A stretch of 64,000 nt of DNA from Trichopria drosophilae (GCA_030407085.1 CM059583.1:84920001-84984000); one strand, 5' to 3'; positions 10,121-20,882 are shown, numbered from the stretch's first letter. Translations and numbers: made by a program. The notes: generated from the letters alone by a model not told the origin.

Positions 10121-11132
10121 CGCGCAGACAAAGGGTTAAAAATTCGGTTATTAATTAAGTTTTGATCGCGAGTTAAAGAGTTGTAGTTTTGAGGGTTAAT
10201 TTAAAAATTGTGTTATACGTTCGATTTGCAGAGTTCGGTTAGTGAAAATATTAATTAGTTGCGAGTACTTTTGTTTAGAATATTGCGTTACACTGCTTGT
10301 ATGTGAATGTGTGTGAGCGAACACTGGTGCGGCAATCGGAAAAATGGGGCTCGCTGAGACGCTGGTCGGTGATATTTCGAGCCTGTTAACGTAAATTTAT
10401 ATTATTGATAATCATGTCTTCTATTACGTCTTATATTATGATCATTACTTATAAACATTGTGCATATTTGTGATGTATATGTTAATTATTATTTGTGCAA
10501 TTGATATCTTGTTATGAAAATGTGATATGTGGGGTAACTTTTACCATGTTGTGCCGATTCAGATATGAGTCACCCCAAATTATAGAGAAACAATTTTATT
10601 TTGTGCTTGGTAATTAATAAAGAGCCCAGGATTCCGAAACCGCGGTGAGCGAGCCTATCGTGCGCGATAAAGTCCCTTTGTGACATTCTAGTAACTACAA
10701 GAGTATGCATGCTTACAGGAACTCTCTTTCCTTTCTGAGAATACCGCTGTTTTCCGAGCCTGCTTTACCGCTTAGTCACGTGTTTAAAATTCTTTTTTTT
10801 TGGCTACACATCATATCATCGTACGTATCATTATTTGGTTATCTATAGTCCCCCACATCGTTGTCACTTCCAGCTGACACGACGTGGATTTTCCGTTCTT
10901 TTCTACCTTATAAATTCCTATCTTCTTCCCTTGTTTTTTTTGTGGTTATCTATCAATCGACAAGTCGATTGATCACACGCGCCGTTATTTCGCACTTTCG
11001 GCGGCTCACTGTCCTTGCATGAAATTAAAATAATAATAGCTTTATCCTAACAGTCATAAATCGTAAGAAACTCTCAACCATTGTAGAGTAAAGGGACCAC
11101 TGTGCTTGCGTATAGGGTGGTATCTATTAGTC
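10121..11132 (+). other. Untranslated leader of the LTR retrotransposon
   Basis: About 1 kb lies between the primer site and the gag start, with no convincing ORF. It holds two GGTTATCT motifs (10837, 10944) and a hairpin, CAATCGAC-AAGTCGATTG, near 10955. Packaging or dimerisation signals would be expected here but are not identified. Confidence 0.6.
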
Positions 11133-13103
11133 ATGTCACACGTGAACGACTGGACCTCCGAATTGACACCGGAGGAGGTCCGGGGGGAATTGTCTCGGCG
11201 ACTCCTGTCGACGGAAGGGACGGCCGAGGAGCTGCGGTTACGACTGAGCACCGCGGCGCGCTTGCAACACGGGGGCCCAGTGCCTTCGCAGACCATACCG
11301 GTTTCGGGATTAACGATCGAAGACGATACGGATCTCTTTGACGGCGCGCACGCGAACAGTACACGAGTGCCGATTGATCGCGACGTAGAGGAAGATGACA
11401 GAGAGGGAGGTCGGTCGGATGATCACGGAGAATATTCGGACGAGACGCGGCGCCGCGCTGCTCCATTAAATTTCCCTGGAGTAAGGGAAAAGGGGAAAGA
11501 TCAGGTTAACTTCTCGGATAGGCCGTGCGGGGAAAAACATCGGGTCGAGAGTAGAGGGGATATCGATGATAATTTCCGGGACATTAGGGGGCATAGGTTC
11601 GGAATGAACGCTCGGGAGAATACGGCCCGTAATGATACCGATTTCCATAACTATAGGGATAACTTCCGGAATGATATCGAGGATAACTTTGGCGATAGGT
11701 TTAGAGAAAATTCGCGACATCCTTCTATGGACCGCCGGTTTCCGTCCCGTGATAATAAGGAGCGTATCCCGGCAGTGCAAACTGCCTTTGATATCATGCG
11801 ACGATGGGGACTGAGGTTTTCTGGCTGATCGGGTGAGGACGGAATCGCGTTTTTAACAAGACTTAACGAAGGTCGCGAGATAGTGCCGTTGCCGGATAGC
11901 GCCTTACTGAGTTGCTTGCCATTTTTCTTCGAAGGCGTGGCCTTACAATGGTTTCGAGCTTCGCGTAAGGATTGGCTTAATTTCGAAGATTTCGAACGCG
12001 CGTGGCAGCGTCGATTTAGCGACCCCGACTTCCAAGAATCGTTACAGGAAGATATTCAACGTCGAACCCAGGGGGCTACGGAATCGGTCGCGGATTACCT
12101 AACGTGCATCCGTACCATAATGGGACGCGTCATACCGCCAATTTCAACCGGTGCCATGATTGATTGGGCGTTGCGGAATATGTTACCGCGGTTACAGATG
12201 CTGATCGATCGTGATGCCATTCGTAACTGGGGTCAACTAGAAATGATTTCCATTCGACGAGAGAAATCTATTCGAATCGCGAACGCGTATAAACCCCCAC
12301 CACCCGCTGAAAGCACGCTAATGCCGGAATCTGGATACCGAACGAGTAAGAATCTCCGCGAGGTCCCTCGTTACCCTCGTGACCGGCTACCGTCACGTGG
12401 GAACGATTTTAAGCTAAATCTCCTAGAGCACGATTTCATTTCCTATAATGAACCAGGATATCTAAACACCCGTTACGAACGTGAACCCGAGTGCGTACAA
12501 CGTCCTTCGAACCGCGATTATGATTACCCCTGTTCAGAGAGAAGGTTAGGAGAAGGGGACGCGAGTGCGGCACACGCTGACGCTCGCTACGCAGAGGGCC
12601 GAGAGGGGTCACTCCGTAGTATGGTCGAAAATCACGGCCGCCGTATTGAAGAGTCTCCGTGGGAGGCGGATCGTGTAACGAATCCTTCGTGTGCGAGGGG
12701 AAATGATCGGTACGGTGCTCCATCCCCACCTAGTATGCAGCCCCGCTGCTGCCGTTGCGATCACCCCTCGATAGAAGACAACTTGGCGGCTTTGAACGTA
12801 ACCCACCGGGAGCCGGAGAGGGGGACCGCTAGAGCCGAACCGTCGCGGAATAACACCGTCGCCCCACCACCGCGCTTCTCCTGCTACAACTGCTCGAAAC
12901 CTGGCCATCGGTTCAACGAGTGCCGGGAGGAAAGGCGGTTGTTCTGCTATCGCTGTGGCCGCCTGGGCGTAACTCGAATGGAATGCCCCGTGTGCCTTCC
13001 ACCCGCGGAAGCACGCAGTCACGCGTGCAAAGGATGTGGCAATCGAATGGTCGGTAACGCTCGTTGTCCCACGTGTCGGGGAAACTCGTCGGCGAGCCAC
13101 TGA
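11133..13103 (+). CDS. gag: Gag polyprotein (one in-frame TGA)
   Basis: The frame from ATG 11133 runs 656 codons and is open except for a TGA at 11826-11828. After that stop the gag sequence continues in the same frame without loss, so it is one gene with a nonsense change or a readthrough stop. Residues about 8-40 resemble a SAP-type helix-extension-helix (ELTPEE...STEGTAEELRLRLS). A charged, Asp/Arg-rich stretch follows. Residues about 250-390 match the retrotransposon gag capsid core (LPFFFEGVALQWFR). A CCHC knuckle, CYNCSKPGHRFNEC, lies at about 584-597. It is followed by CYRCGRLGVTRMEC at about 605, where Val replaces the usual His, and by two more CxxC pairs. I chose ATG 11133 because upstream frames lack a good start. 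Gag would package the RNA and form particles in the cytoplasm. The end overlaps pol through a -1 slippery site. Confidence 0.88.
13079..13085 (+). promoter_or_regulatory. Programmed -1 frameshift site G GGA AAC
   Basis: The heptamer GGGAAAC is in exact X XXY YYZ register with the gag frame (codons CGG GGA AAC). It lies 15 bases before the gag stop at 13101-13103. A -1 slip enters the protease frame, which is open from there. The same heptamer is a known retroviral gag-pro slip site. A GC-rich stretch downstream could form the stimulatory structure, but I have not folded it. Confidence 0.8.
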
Positions 13104-13865
13104 GCCGGGCCGAGGTGGTTCACGAGAAGCTGTCGGCCCTCCCGCCGCCCCGTAAGGATACGTTGAACCAAACCAACCGAACGCCTTCCCTGTTGTACAC
13201 AACTCTTCGAATTCTCGGACGACCCATAGGAGCGTTAGTTGACAGTGGTGCTTCGCGCACTTTTCTAGGGACGCCAACACTATCTTTAATCAAACCTTTG
13301 AGGTTACCTATCTTCACGTCCCCCAATGCGTTGGTCAAGACCCCGCTGGGACAGACAGCTGTGAGCTCAGGTTACGTTAGGTTACCTATAGAAGTAGGCG
13401 GTCGAATTAAAGTGCTTGAGGCTCACGTACTCCCCACTCTCGAATTTCCGTGTATCTTCGGCCTTGATGCCTTAAACCGATTCGCCATCAGTATCGATTT
13501 CGAATTTCGAACGTGGTTTTTTCAGGATCAGCCGTCGGTGAGGTTACCTTTCGATTCACATCTTCGTGCTCCGGATTCCTTTGACTTTCTTTGCGGGTTG
13601 CAAATCCTTGATCCCGAAGAACGTATACAGGCTCTCTTGCGAGAGGAAGTACCCCCGGCTAACCCCAACCCCGGTTTGACCCATCTTGCCGAACATGTGA
13701 TAGACGTGCAAGGCCATTCGGCAATTGGACAACGCGCATATCCCGTCTCCCCCAGCATAGAACAACATCTGTTCGCGGAAGTAGACAAAATGCTAGCCGC
13801 CGCAATTATCGAGCCCTCGCATAGCGAATGGTCGTCGCCAATCGTTATGGTAAAAAAACCGAATG
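13079..13865 (+). pseudogene. pol: Pol N-terminal part: aspartic protease and start of reverse transcriptase (truncated)
   Basis: Entered by -1 frameshift from gag. The retropepsin active site VDSGASRTFLG is encoded from 13238, and the flap and C-terminal half (FPCIFGLDALNRF) lie near 13445-13480. The RT N-terminus follows (13675-13865), including EWSSPIVMVKKPNG, the usual entry to RT motif 1. Just after that, at about 13856-13870, the reading jumps to the integrase C-terminus in another frame. The rest of RT (including the YxDD box), RNase H and the integrase catalytic core are absent, a deletion of roughly 2 kb compared with a normal gypsy pol. The open frame continues to 14047 but is out of frame and meaningless. 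Protease could still be made. Confidence 0.88.
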
Positions 13866-14349
13866 GGCTAACTATTTATTGGATTTCCGTTTCGCGTACA
13901 ACACCGCGATTCATACGTCGACTGGGTTCTCTCCAGCCTTTCTCAATTTCGGGCGCGATCCACTTGCGGTTAACTTGTATAAGCTTCGGGTGGAGTATCC
14001 GACCACCTCGGGAGCACCCGACATCCCTGTATGGTCTGAACGAATGACACGACTTCACGATCTCCGGGAAATCGTAATTGAGAATCTCGCACAGGCTCAC
14101 TCCCGGCAGTCCCGCTACTACGACCAGAAACGCCGCGATCGCACCTTCGAACCGGGAGATCGGGTATGGATGCGGCAAGTTGTGCTGTCATCTGGCGAAA
14201 AGGGAATCGCCGCCAAACTATCACCCAAGTACAGAGGCCCCTTCGTGGTCAGTCGAGTCCTGTCCCCCCGAGTGTACGAGCTCGAGGACGATACTAGGCG
14301 GAAGGTCATGAAAGCTCATATATCAAGGCTTAAACCATATCACACATAA
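13866..14349 (+). pseudogene. pol: Pol C-terminal part: integrase C-terminal domain
   Basis: In the third frame, the sequence reads the end of the integrase core (FAYNTAIHTSTGFSPAFLNF) and then the C-terminal domain. The latter includes YDQKRRDRTFEPGDRVWM, a GPF motif (KYRGPFVVSRV) and a KAHISRLKPYHT ending, all usual in Ty3/gypsy. The catalytic DDE residues upstream have been deleted. It is out of frame with the protease-RT part, so no fusion protein is made without another frameshift. TAA at 14347-14349. Confidence 0.88.
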
Positions 14350-14494
14350 ACTCATAACACGACTAACATACCGCATGCTAACACTTCCGTCTCACGTGCA
14401 CTTAGGTTTACTATCATTGAGAGAGTTCAGCGACGAGAAGGATACGTTTCGAAAAGTGTGGATATCTTTCTTTCGTGGAGGCTAACTAAGCGCT

Positions 14495-15418
14495 ATGGCA
14501 AGGTGCTTCCATAATCCCACCCGTAGCCCCTCCTTGTCCGACGATGACTGGGAGGATATCCTAACGGATCCGTCCCCGCAGGCCACCGATAGTCGCAACC
14601 GAGAGCGCCAACAGGAGGAACCCCGGACACCGCCACCAAGAGCCGGAGGAGATCAGGAGAATAGAGCCTCCAACCACCGGGAGGACGCAGCGGAAGCCAG
14701 CGCCCATATCCTCGCTCCTCTGGAACCGTTCCTCGACCTTCTGGTGGAACTGCGAGAAGAGCACCCCGACTTCGAGGCTGCTCTTAAGGAGGTCTACCGC
14801 CGCGGCCGGGAGGACATGAGAAAGCGACCGTGTTGGGCACCAGGGTGCCTGGGGAAGGTCCCCCGACTGGCAGCCCCACAAGCCGGAGCGGGGAATTTCT
14901 CCATTCGGGATTTCCCCCCAATGAAGGAAGAAGGCGTCCAAGCAGGCCGCAGCTGGTCGAATCGCCAGGAAGTCGCGGTACAAACCGTCTCGACCTCGCC
15001 ACGGGAAACGTCGGACCTGCCACTCCAGTCGACCGAGACCCCGGACCATCGTCCGAATCCAAGACCGACCACGCAGCGACCGCCGGCAGCCAATACGGAG
15101 GAAGATATGACCTTTACGGGGTATTATTTGCTCCGTAATAACCCAGAGCCTGTGCTCATTATGCCCCGTCTGCCCGGCTGCTGGAACTGTGGGAAATCGG
15201 GGCACATCTTCTCGGCGTGTCAATCGACTCCTCGAGTTTTGTGTCGGAGGTGCGGGCTCCGCAACGTAAAACTGACCGAGTGCCCCCGATGTGCACCAGA
15301 GTGGAAAAGAGCAGGCCCGTATATAGCTGCCTTAGGAAGGAACGTGCCCCGGAGTCAGCGCCTGACGTCAGAGGATTTCCGGAACAAACAGCCGTCGGAA
15401 AAAGACATTTGCGAGTAA
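14495..15418 (+). CDS. ORF3, nucleocapsid-like zinc-knuckle protein of the LTR retrotransposon
   Basis: An intact 307-residue frame from ATG 14495, placed after pol where env or accessory genes lie. The N-terminal half is acidic and Pro/Arg-rich (SLSDDDWEDIL), with a short helix-like stretch at about 70-105 (LDLLVELREEHPDFEAALKE). At about 229-242 is a CCHC knuckle, CWNCGKSGHIFSAC. After it comes CRRCGLRNVKLTECPRC, which has Val where His is expected. This repeats the arrangement at the end of gag (CYNC...GH...C, then CYRC...V...ECPVC). I infer a duplicated nucleocapsid moiety. There is no signal peptide or membrane segment, so it is not an envelope. It may be an RNA-binding accessory protein, probably made from a spliced or internal message. 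Confidence 0.75.
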   Translation: MARCFHNPTRSPSLSDDDWEDILTDPSPQATDSRNRERQQEEPRTPPPRAGGDQENRASNHREDAAEASAHILAPLEPFLDLLVELREEHPDFEAALKEVYRRGREDMRKRPCWAPGCLGKVPRLAAPQAGAGNFSIRDFPPMKEEGVQAGRSWSNRQEVAVQTVSTSPRETSDLPLQSTETPDHRPNPRPTTQRPPAANTEEDMTFTGYYLLRNNPEPVLIMPRLPGCWNCGKSGHIFSACQSTPRVLCRRCGLRNVKLTECPRCAPEWKRAGPYIAALGRNVPRSQRLTSEDFRNKQPSEKDICE

Positions 15419-16106
15419 CCGAGACCTGGTTACTTCTTTTCTGTGAGTGCGTGCGCGGAGACTTTGGTTAACTGAATCATTTTTTTTCTTTACCTTTTAT
15501 TAAATATTCCTTCTGCTTAGACCCCCTTCACACCGAAAAGCCGGTAGCCAATCAGGCTAATAGGGGATAACTTTAAAATTGGAGTGGTTATATTTTGTAT
15601 TTTTGTACGGAAACGTTCTCTCGAACCCCTGTATTTCAGATCAATTAAAAAAAAAAAAAAAAATTTTTTATATTTTCTTAATAGAAACTAAGTGTAGTGA
15701 ATTCGGATCTCACCTAACCTGCACTTCCCTTCACTAGTCACCAATGACCGAAAGCAGGCGGGGCAACCAGGGGCCAGAAGAAAGAAACGCGCACGCCGAG
15801 GTTTCGGAGATGCATGGGTTCTTGCATGAAAGTAGCACTTCGACGATTGAATACGTAAAGTGGGGGGTGATCCAGGTTGGAGCGGCACGGAGCATAATGC
15901 TGGTTATCTGTAAGTCTGCAGTCGCATGGTTGCATGTATTGGATCACTCAAATAGCACAAGATGTCTCTTTGCACGTTTCTCACCTTTCTTTCGCAAAGC
16001 TGTAAGATTTTCTTTCAAATTGGCTCGAGATATTCATTGATCTATTCTGGGCGAGACCGGGCGGCCTTCGGATGACCTCGCCGGCCATGGTCCAGGGGGG
16101 AGGGTA
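15419..16106 (+). other. 3' untranslated part of the LTR retrotransposon, with polypurine tract
   Basis: It holds an A18-T7 run at about 15648-15670 and one GGTTATCT (15902). It ends in the purine run AGGGGGGAGGG (16094-16104), two bases before the 3' LTR, in the right place for plus-strand priming. A 98-codon frame (15744-16040) has no recognised relatives and is not called. Confidence 0.75.
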
Positions 16107-19100
16107 TGTAACGTGGCAAAACACGTTACAGGGCTATCTGCCACGAGACTCACAACGGGGATAACTTAAGGGGGGGACTGGTCTTCAAGAACCGCTAATA
16201 TTTCGTATGGGTGCAATTTCCGAAATGATCTCATCACCTTATAGGGGGGCTGCTCCGAAGAAGCGCTAGTATTTATTTTGGTGATGACGTCATTCGGCTC
16301 TTTTTGAATGATATTTGTTATGAATCTGCCGGGAGGCTTTTATCCACGGGGAAATGTTGCCATTATAGGGGGGACTGCTCCGAAGAAGCGCTAAATTTTA
16401 ATATGGCAACACATTACGATCCATATTTGTTATGAATCTGCCGGGAGGCTTTTATCCACGGGGAAATGTTGCCATTATAGGGGGGACTGCTCCGAAGAAG
16501 CGCTAATTTTTAATATGGCAACACATTAGGATCCATATTTGTTATGAATCCGCCGGGAGGCTTTTATCCACGGGGAAATGTTGTCATTATAGGGGGGACT
16601 GCTCCGAAGAAGCGCTAATTTTTAATATGACAACAATTGAGACATAGAATTAGTGGTTTAAGAATTAATATTTGGTAATAATAAAGGTAGCTATAATTCG
16701 GGGTATTATTCAGTATTTAATTTTATTTTGATTATTTCCTGAAAATAATAATTGCTTGCGATCAATATTTCAGGCGTAAACATGACTTTTCTATTTGCTT
16801 TGTTTTGGAAGTCGGCTCAAGGACGGCCTTGTTGTCGATTTCGAGAGGTACGAGACCTAAACATCCAGGGTATATCGTCAATCACGCTGCTTATTGCGGC
16901 GTGCAGGGGGGAACGACGCGTGGAGATTCTGGAATGTTCGCGAAGGAGAGGGTACGCGAGGGCGAGATGCCGAAACTTCGCGAACATTCGAGAAGGATGA
17001 GAGGAGAGTACCAGGAGGGGACGGCCAGTCGCGCGTGCCTGTACGGGCCGCGGGGCTCTCCCTACCCTCACGATCGCGGGAGAGAGGTGGTAAGCGGCGG
17101 CAGGCGCGGCGCGAGCTTCGCGATTAGAACCGACGCGTCGGATCGCCAGTCCGTGGCAGTCCGTAGCAGTCTGCAGCAGTCCGTGGAAGTTGGATAGTCC
17201 GCTGGTAGCAGCCCTGGAGCCGAGAGGTACGCCTGGTCATCAAAAGGTACCAACAGCCCTGAGCGCACCTAGTTTTCGGCTACGAAGTCTTTCCGTACGC
17301 CAGTTGTTGGATTCTTTGTGCTCACGGCTGTTTAGATAAAATGCGCTTTTCCGATTGTCCGTTGCCGTTTCGCGAGTGAGAGTGAAAGTGAAAGTAAAAA
17401 ACGCGAATCGCCTTCGGTTATCTGAGTCGGGTTTTCGGTTTGTATCGTGCTTCGGTTAACTTCTGCTTTGACCGCGAATTTCTCTAGGGTTATCTTCCGG
17501 GAATCTTTCTTTCGCGGAGAATATCTTGATTCGATTCTTTAACGCGACTGGGGTTATCTCTCGTTGTTTTATTCGGCACACTCGGGAAAAATATGGTTAT
17601 CTTACGCTTTTTGTTCGTTCTCGTTACTGTTGGAAAGACGAAGCCCAAAGGCTACGCGCGTCGGTATGGTTAACTATCGGAAATGTGATCGAAGACCGTT
17701 CTCTTAAAATTCTATGAGATGGTTCGGTAGGGGGATAACTTCGTCCTTTTGAGGACTTCAGGAAAAAGCCGTCAGTTGGTTATCTTTGGTGATCGTTCGG
17801 TATCCGGGAGAAATAACTAGCGGTTCGGGCGAACGTAAGATCGAATCTAGTATGGTTACCTTTATCGTCTCGAAAGTGCGTGTCCGGTGATCGGAAAGAA
17901 AGACGGTAACGAAAAACGGGAATACGACGCGTGAAAAGCAAACTCCGTCGAACGTGATGCTTTGTGACGTCACACCGCGACGCCGACAAGATGGCCGCCG
18001 GGTCCGATCCGCGGTCCGCGACGCGATCTCCAGTTGGCTTGGCGAGCCGTTGACTAACATGGTCGACGTTTTAGATTTATAGAGTGGCTTCTTCTGATCG
18101 GAAACGCAAGCTCGTTAATTTTACCTTGGTTCGCTGGATCGCTCTTGCGAGCGATCGTACCTTAAACTTCCTGGTTATCTTTTCACTCTGTTAGAGTGAA
18201 CACTGTGGTTATCTGTTATCTTGCCCCTCTTGCGAGGTGGCGCTATCTTATGAATTAACGAGCGGACTTTTTGTGCAATAAGAAGGTTTTTCTCGGGTAA
18301 TACTCCTGCCGATCTGTCGGTAAGGAAAGGACCATGCGTGCGATGCTAACTGGACCGGGCCCTCCGCGCGGTTAAGTTACCTAGATTGCTGTTTCACGAG
18401 CAATCTTGTGGGGCCAAGGCTATCTCGCAATGCCAGAAGGTAGTGCCGTGTTTTTGTTATGTTTTTGTACGTGAGGATAACTGTCTCTACGGAGACACTA
18501 AAATTGTTGCGTATAAGTGTGAGTACGTTAACTTGAATAGCAGTGTCCGCGGTAAACGATAGCGTCCGGGTAATCCGTTTTAATTTAGTAACGAAAGTGT
18601 AGATGGTTAGATTAGGGAATTCGGGAAGTAATCAGTCTGGTAATTCGCGCGGTCAGTTTGAGTGGGTTTCGGGTGACGTAATTTCGGTGATTTGTCCGGG
18701 TTTAGCAGATTTCAGAAAAGGGATAGAATCAGTCAATTTGGTCGGTTTCGGTAAAGTTCGTGTGGTTCGTATAACGTCGTTCAGTGTAGCTTCGGTATGA
18801 GATTCGTATAAGTTCGGGTAGGTATTGTAGTGTCGTTTTGGGGAGGGTGCGTGCGTATCGGGCGAGCACGGTTCCTCGACGGGTTCGTCACAGGGCGCCG
18901 CGACCGCGTGCGAAAGTCCCGACCGAGTCCGTCGCAAGGCAGCGCGCTTCAAAAGTCCTTGTCGAGTTCGTCGGCGGGCACACCGTATTAAGAAAGTCCT
19001 GGTAGAGATCGTCGCCAGGCACCGCGTGCGGAAAGTCCCTGTTGAGTTCGTCGCAGGGCACCGCGTGCACAAAGTCCCTGTCGAGTTCGTCGCAGGGCAT

Positions 19101-19488
19101 CGTGTTAGGAAGTCCCTGTCGAGCTCTCCGTCGGGGAATCGCGAGTAGAATGTGGCGTCCGGGGTTTGGGGCGCGAGAGAGGGCGCGATGAACGTGGTGA
19201 ACCGTCCTCGTCGGCCGTGGTCGCGTAGTATATAGTCTGCGCCAGAGAATACCGCCCTCTCCCTTGCCGAGCCGGGAACTCGGGGTTGAGCTAGCGGGCA
19301 CACCAGCGCGGGCGGCGCGCCCATAAATTTGTCGAGCTTCGGCTCGGCTGGCGCCCTCTCTTACCATCCGGCGCGCCGTGCGGATTTTTGTGGCCCCCCC
19401 GGAAAGTTCGGTTTTTTGCAGGCGGCCACGAGCGACGACGACGGACGGGTGGAGGCGTAGATGAAGCGAGAGGGGGATGGGGGTCACA
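16107..19488 (+). repeat. 3' LTR (3382 bp)
   Basis: Same content and order as the 5' LTR: terminal palindrome 16107-16130, TGACGTCA at 16285 and 17965, three 112-bp units at 16328-16663, GGTTATCT cluster 17416-18214, 40-bp array about 18869-19125, and end GGGTCACA at 19488. Differences from the 5' LTR are repeat-unit counts, a few 1-bp indels and scattered substitutions. Confidence 0.95.
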
Positions 19489-20234
19489 ATGTATAAAGTC
19501 ATTTGAAGAAAGAATAAATAAATGCATTGAAGTGGCAGGTCAACATTTCGAACACTTACTCAAGTAAGTGAACAGTGAGACAGTGAGAGGCAAGGGGACT
19601 CACGTAAAACAAGCACCCCAAAGGGAACAGAAAAATACTACGTCCACGTCGTTGTTCCTGGGTAACGCTAAATGTATTTTTTCCCGGCTTTGTTAGAATG
19701 ACCGTATTCCATATCCGCTACGCGGGCGAAAATTGTCAATATTGGAGAATCCAAATCTGCAATAAAAACTGGGGGTTCCTATTTAAGTTTTATTGTTTTT
19801 GCCCCCACTCCACCCCCAGGGGATGGGGGAGGGGGTAAATTTCATTATTACTGGATGCCCCCCTTCGTGTCGAACATCTTTCATCCGACAACTTTTTTGA
19901 TTCTGTGCATAGTTCTCGAGGTATTTCAATGTCTTCGGATAAATTTGGATTTTTATCGATTACAGCGCCACCTGTGAACCAAAATGCAATAGCTCCTGGG
20001 TCAAATTGGTGTACTGTTTTCCGGAGAATCCAAATCTGCAATAAAAACTGGGGGTTCCTATTTAAGTTTTATTGTTTTTGCCCCCACTCCACCCCCAGGG
20101 GATGGGGGAGGGGGTAAATTTCATTATTACTGGATGCCCCCCTTCGTGTCGAACATCTTTCATCCGACAACTTTTTTGATTCTGTGCATAGTTCTCGAGA
20201 TATTTCGATGTCTTCAGATAAATCGGCCACCCCG
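19489..20234 (+). pseudogene. DD41D transposon copy C, 3' part, with terminal repeat
   Basis: This continues the transposase interrupted at 6788, starting with the second ATGT and then the last codons to a TAA near 19567. The 3' untranslated part contains two tandem sub-terminal units (each starting GAATCCAAATCTGCAATAAA, at about 19747 and 20027). It ends in the terminal sequence CGGCCACCCCG next to a TA run. The same layout is seen in copies A and B. Confidence 0.85.
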
Positions 20235-20246
20235 TATATATATATA

Positions 20247-20741
20247 CAGGGTGATCGGCCAACCATTACCCAGCGGCTAACTCTAGATTCTACAGATAAT
20301 TCTGAACAACTTTTTCCTCTAAAAAAATGTTCGGGAAGGTAGAGTTTTTAAGCTATTCAACACTAAAATTTAGGTGAAAAAATCACATTTGTTGAAATAT
20401 CTCGACTCGGTTTGAAGGTACCTTAACGAACCGGAGCTCATTTTAAAGATATTTTAAAGCTCTATAAATTGTCTCTATTGATTTTTGATCTACAATGAAT
20501 ATCTCTCTTGTTATAGCCATAAAAACGGGATAAATGCCGATTTTTCAGGATTTTCGCGTTTAACTCGTTTCGACACATAGTTGCCGAAATATCACTTTTT
20601 CGAATGGACATTATTAAAATTTCATATTCAGAATAACAATTTTCGCAATTGATATTACTAAATTCTAATATTAAAAATTCTAATATTAGAATTTTTAATA
20701 TTAAATTTTCATAAAGGGATCAAATTGTCCCTATTTGCCCC
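20247..20741 (+). mobile_element. Fragment of another TA-flanked element
   Basis: It starts CAGGGTGATCGGCCAACCAT right after a TA run, like a Tc1/mariner-type end, but its sequence differs from the DD41D copies. No ORF is seen. It contains a perfect palindrome at 20666-20703. The right end is lost where the terminal fragment at 20742 begins. Confidence 0.45.
20666..20703. repeat. 38-bp perfect AT-rich palindrome
   Basis: Left arm TAATATTAAAAATTCTAAT, right arm its exact reverse complement, with no spacer. It is likely a hairpin or cruciform former. Confidence 0.8.
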
Positions 20742-20843
20742 CTGGATGCCCCCCTTCGTGTCGAACAACTTTCATCCGACAACTTTTTTGATTCTGTGCA
20801 TAGTTCTCGAGATATTTCGATGTCTTCAGATAAATCGGCCACC

Positions 20844-20846
<3 letters not shown>
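20742..20846 (+). mobile_element. Isolated terminal fragment of the DD41D transposon
   Basis: About 105 bp matching the terminal segment of copies A, B and C, from CTGGATGCCCCCCTTCG to CGGCCACCCTG. A TA run follows (20847-20882). Confidence 0.85.

Positions 20847-20882
<36 letters not shown>
20847..20882. repeat. (TA)n microsatellite
   Basis: Uninterrupted TA repeat directly outside a transposon end. Similar runs flank the other ends at 21306-21334 and from 25291, so these elements insert in, or expand, TA tracts. Confidence 0.95.

Larger units (their letters stand above)
6789..19488 (+). mobile_element. Ty3/gypsy-type LTR retrotransposon with 3.3-kb LTRs, pol internally deleted
   Basis: The 12.7-kb element has two direct repeats (6789-10097 and 16107-19488), TG...CA ends, an ATGT duplication, a primer site, gag, a truncated pol, an extra ORF and a polypurine tract, in that order. 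The Ty3/gypsy assignment rests on the gag core, the DSGA protease and the integrase C-terminus with a GPF motif. Most of RT, all of RNase H and the integrase core are missing, so it is non-autonomous and would need proteins from a full-length relative. The LTRs differ by few substitutions over 3.3 kb, so the insertion looks recent. Confidence 0.93.

Noticed and set aside
13866..14047. Extension of the protease-RT frame past the deletion
   Set aside because: It is the integrase region read in the wrong frame.
14495..15418. An envelope gene in the env position
   Set aside because: The ORF there has no signal peptide or membrane segment and carries zinc knuckles, so it is not an envelope and the element is not called an errantivirus.
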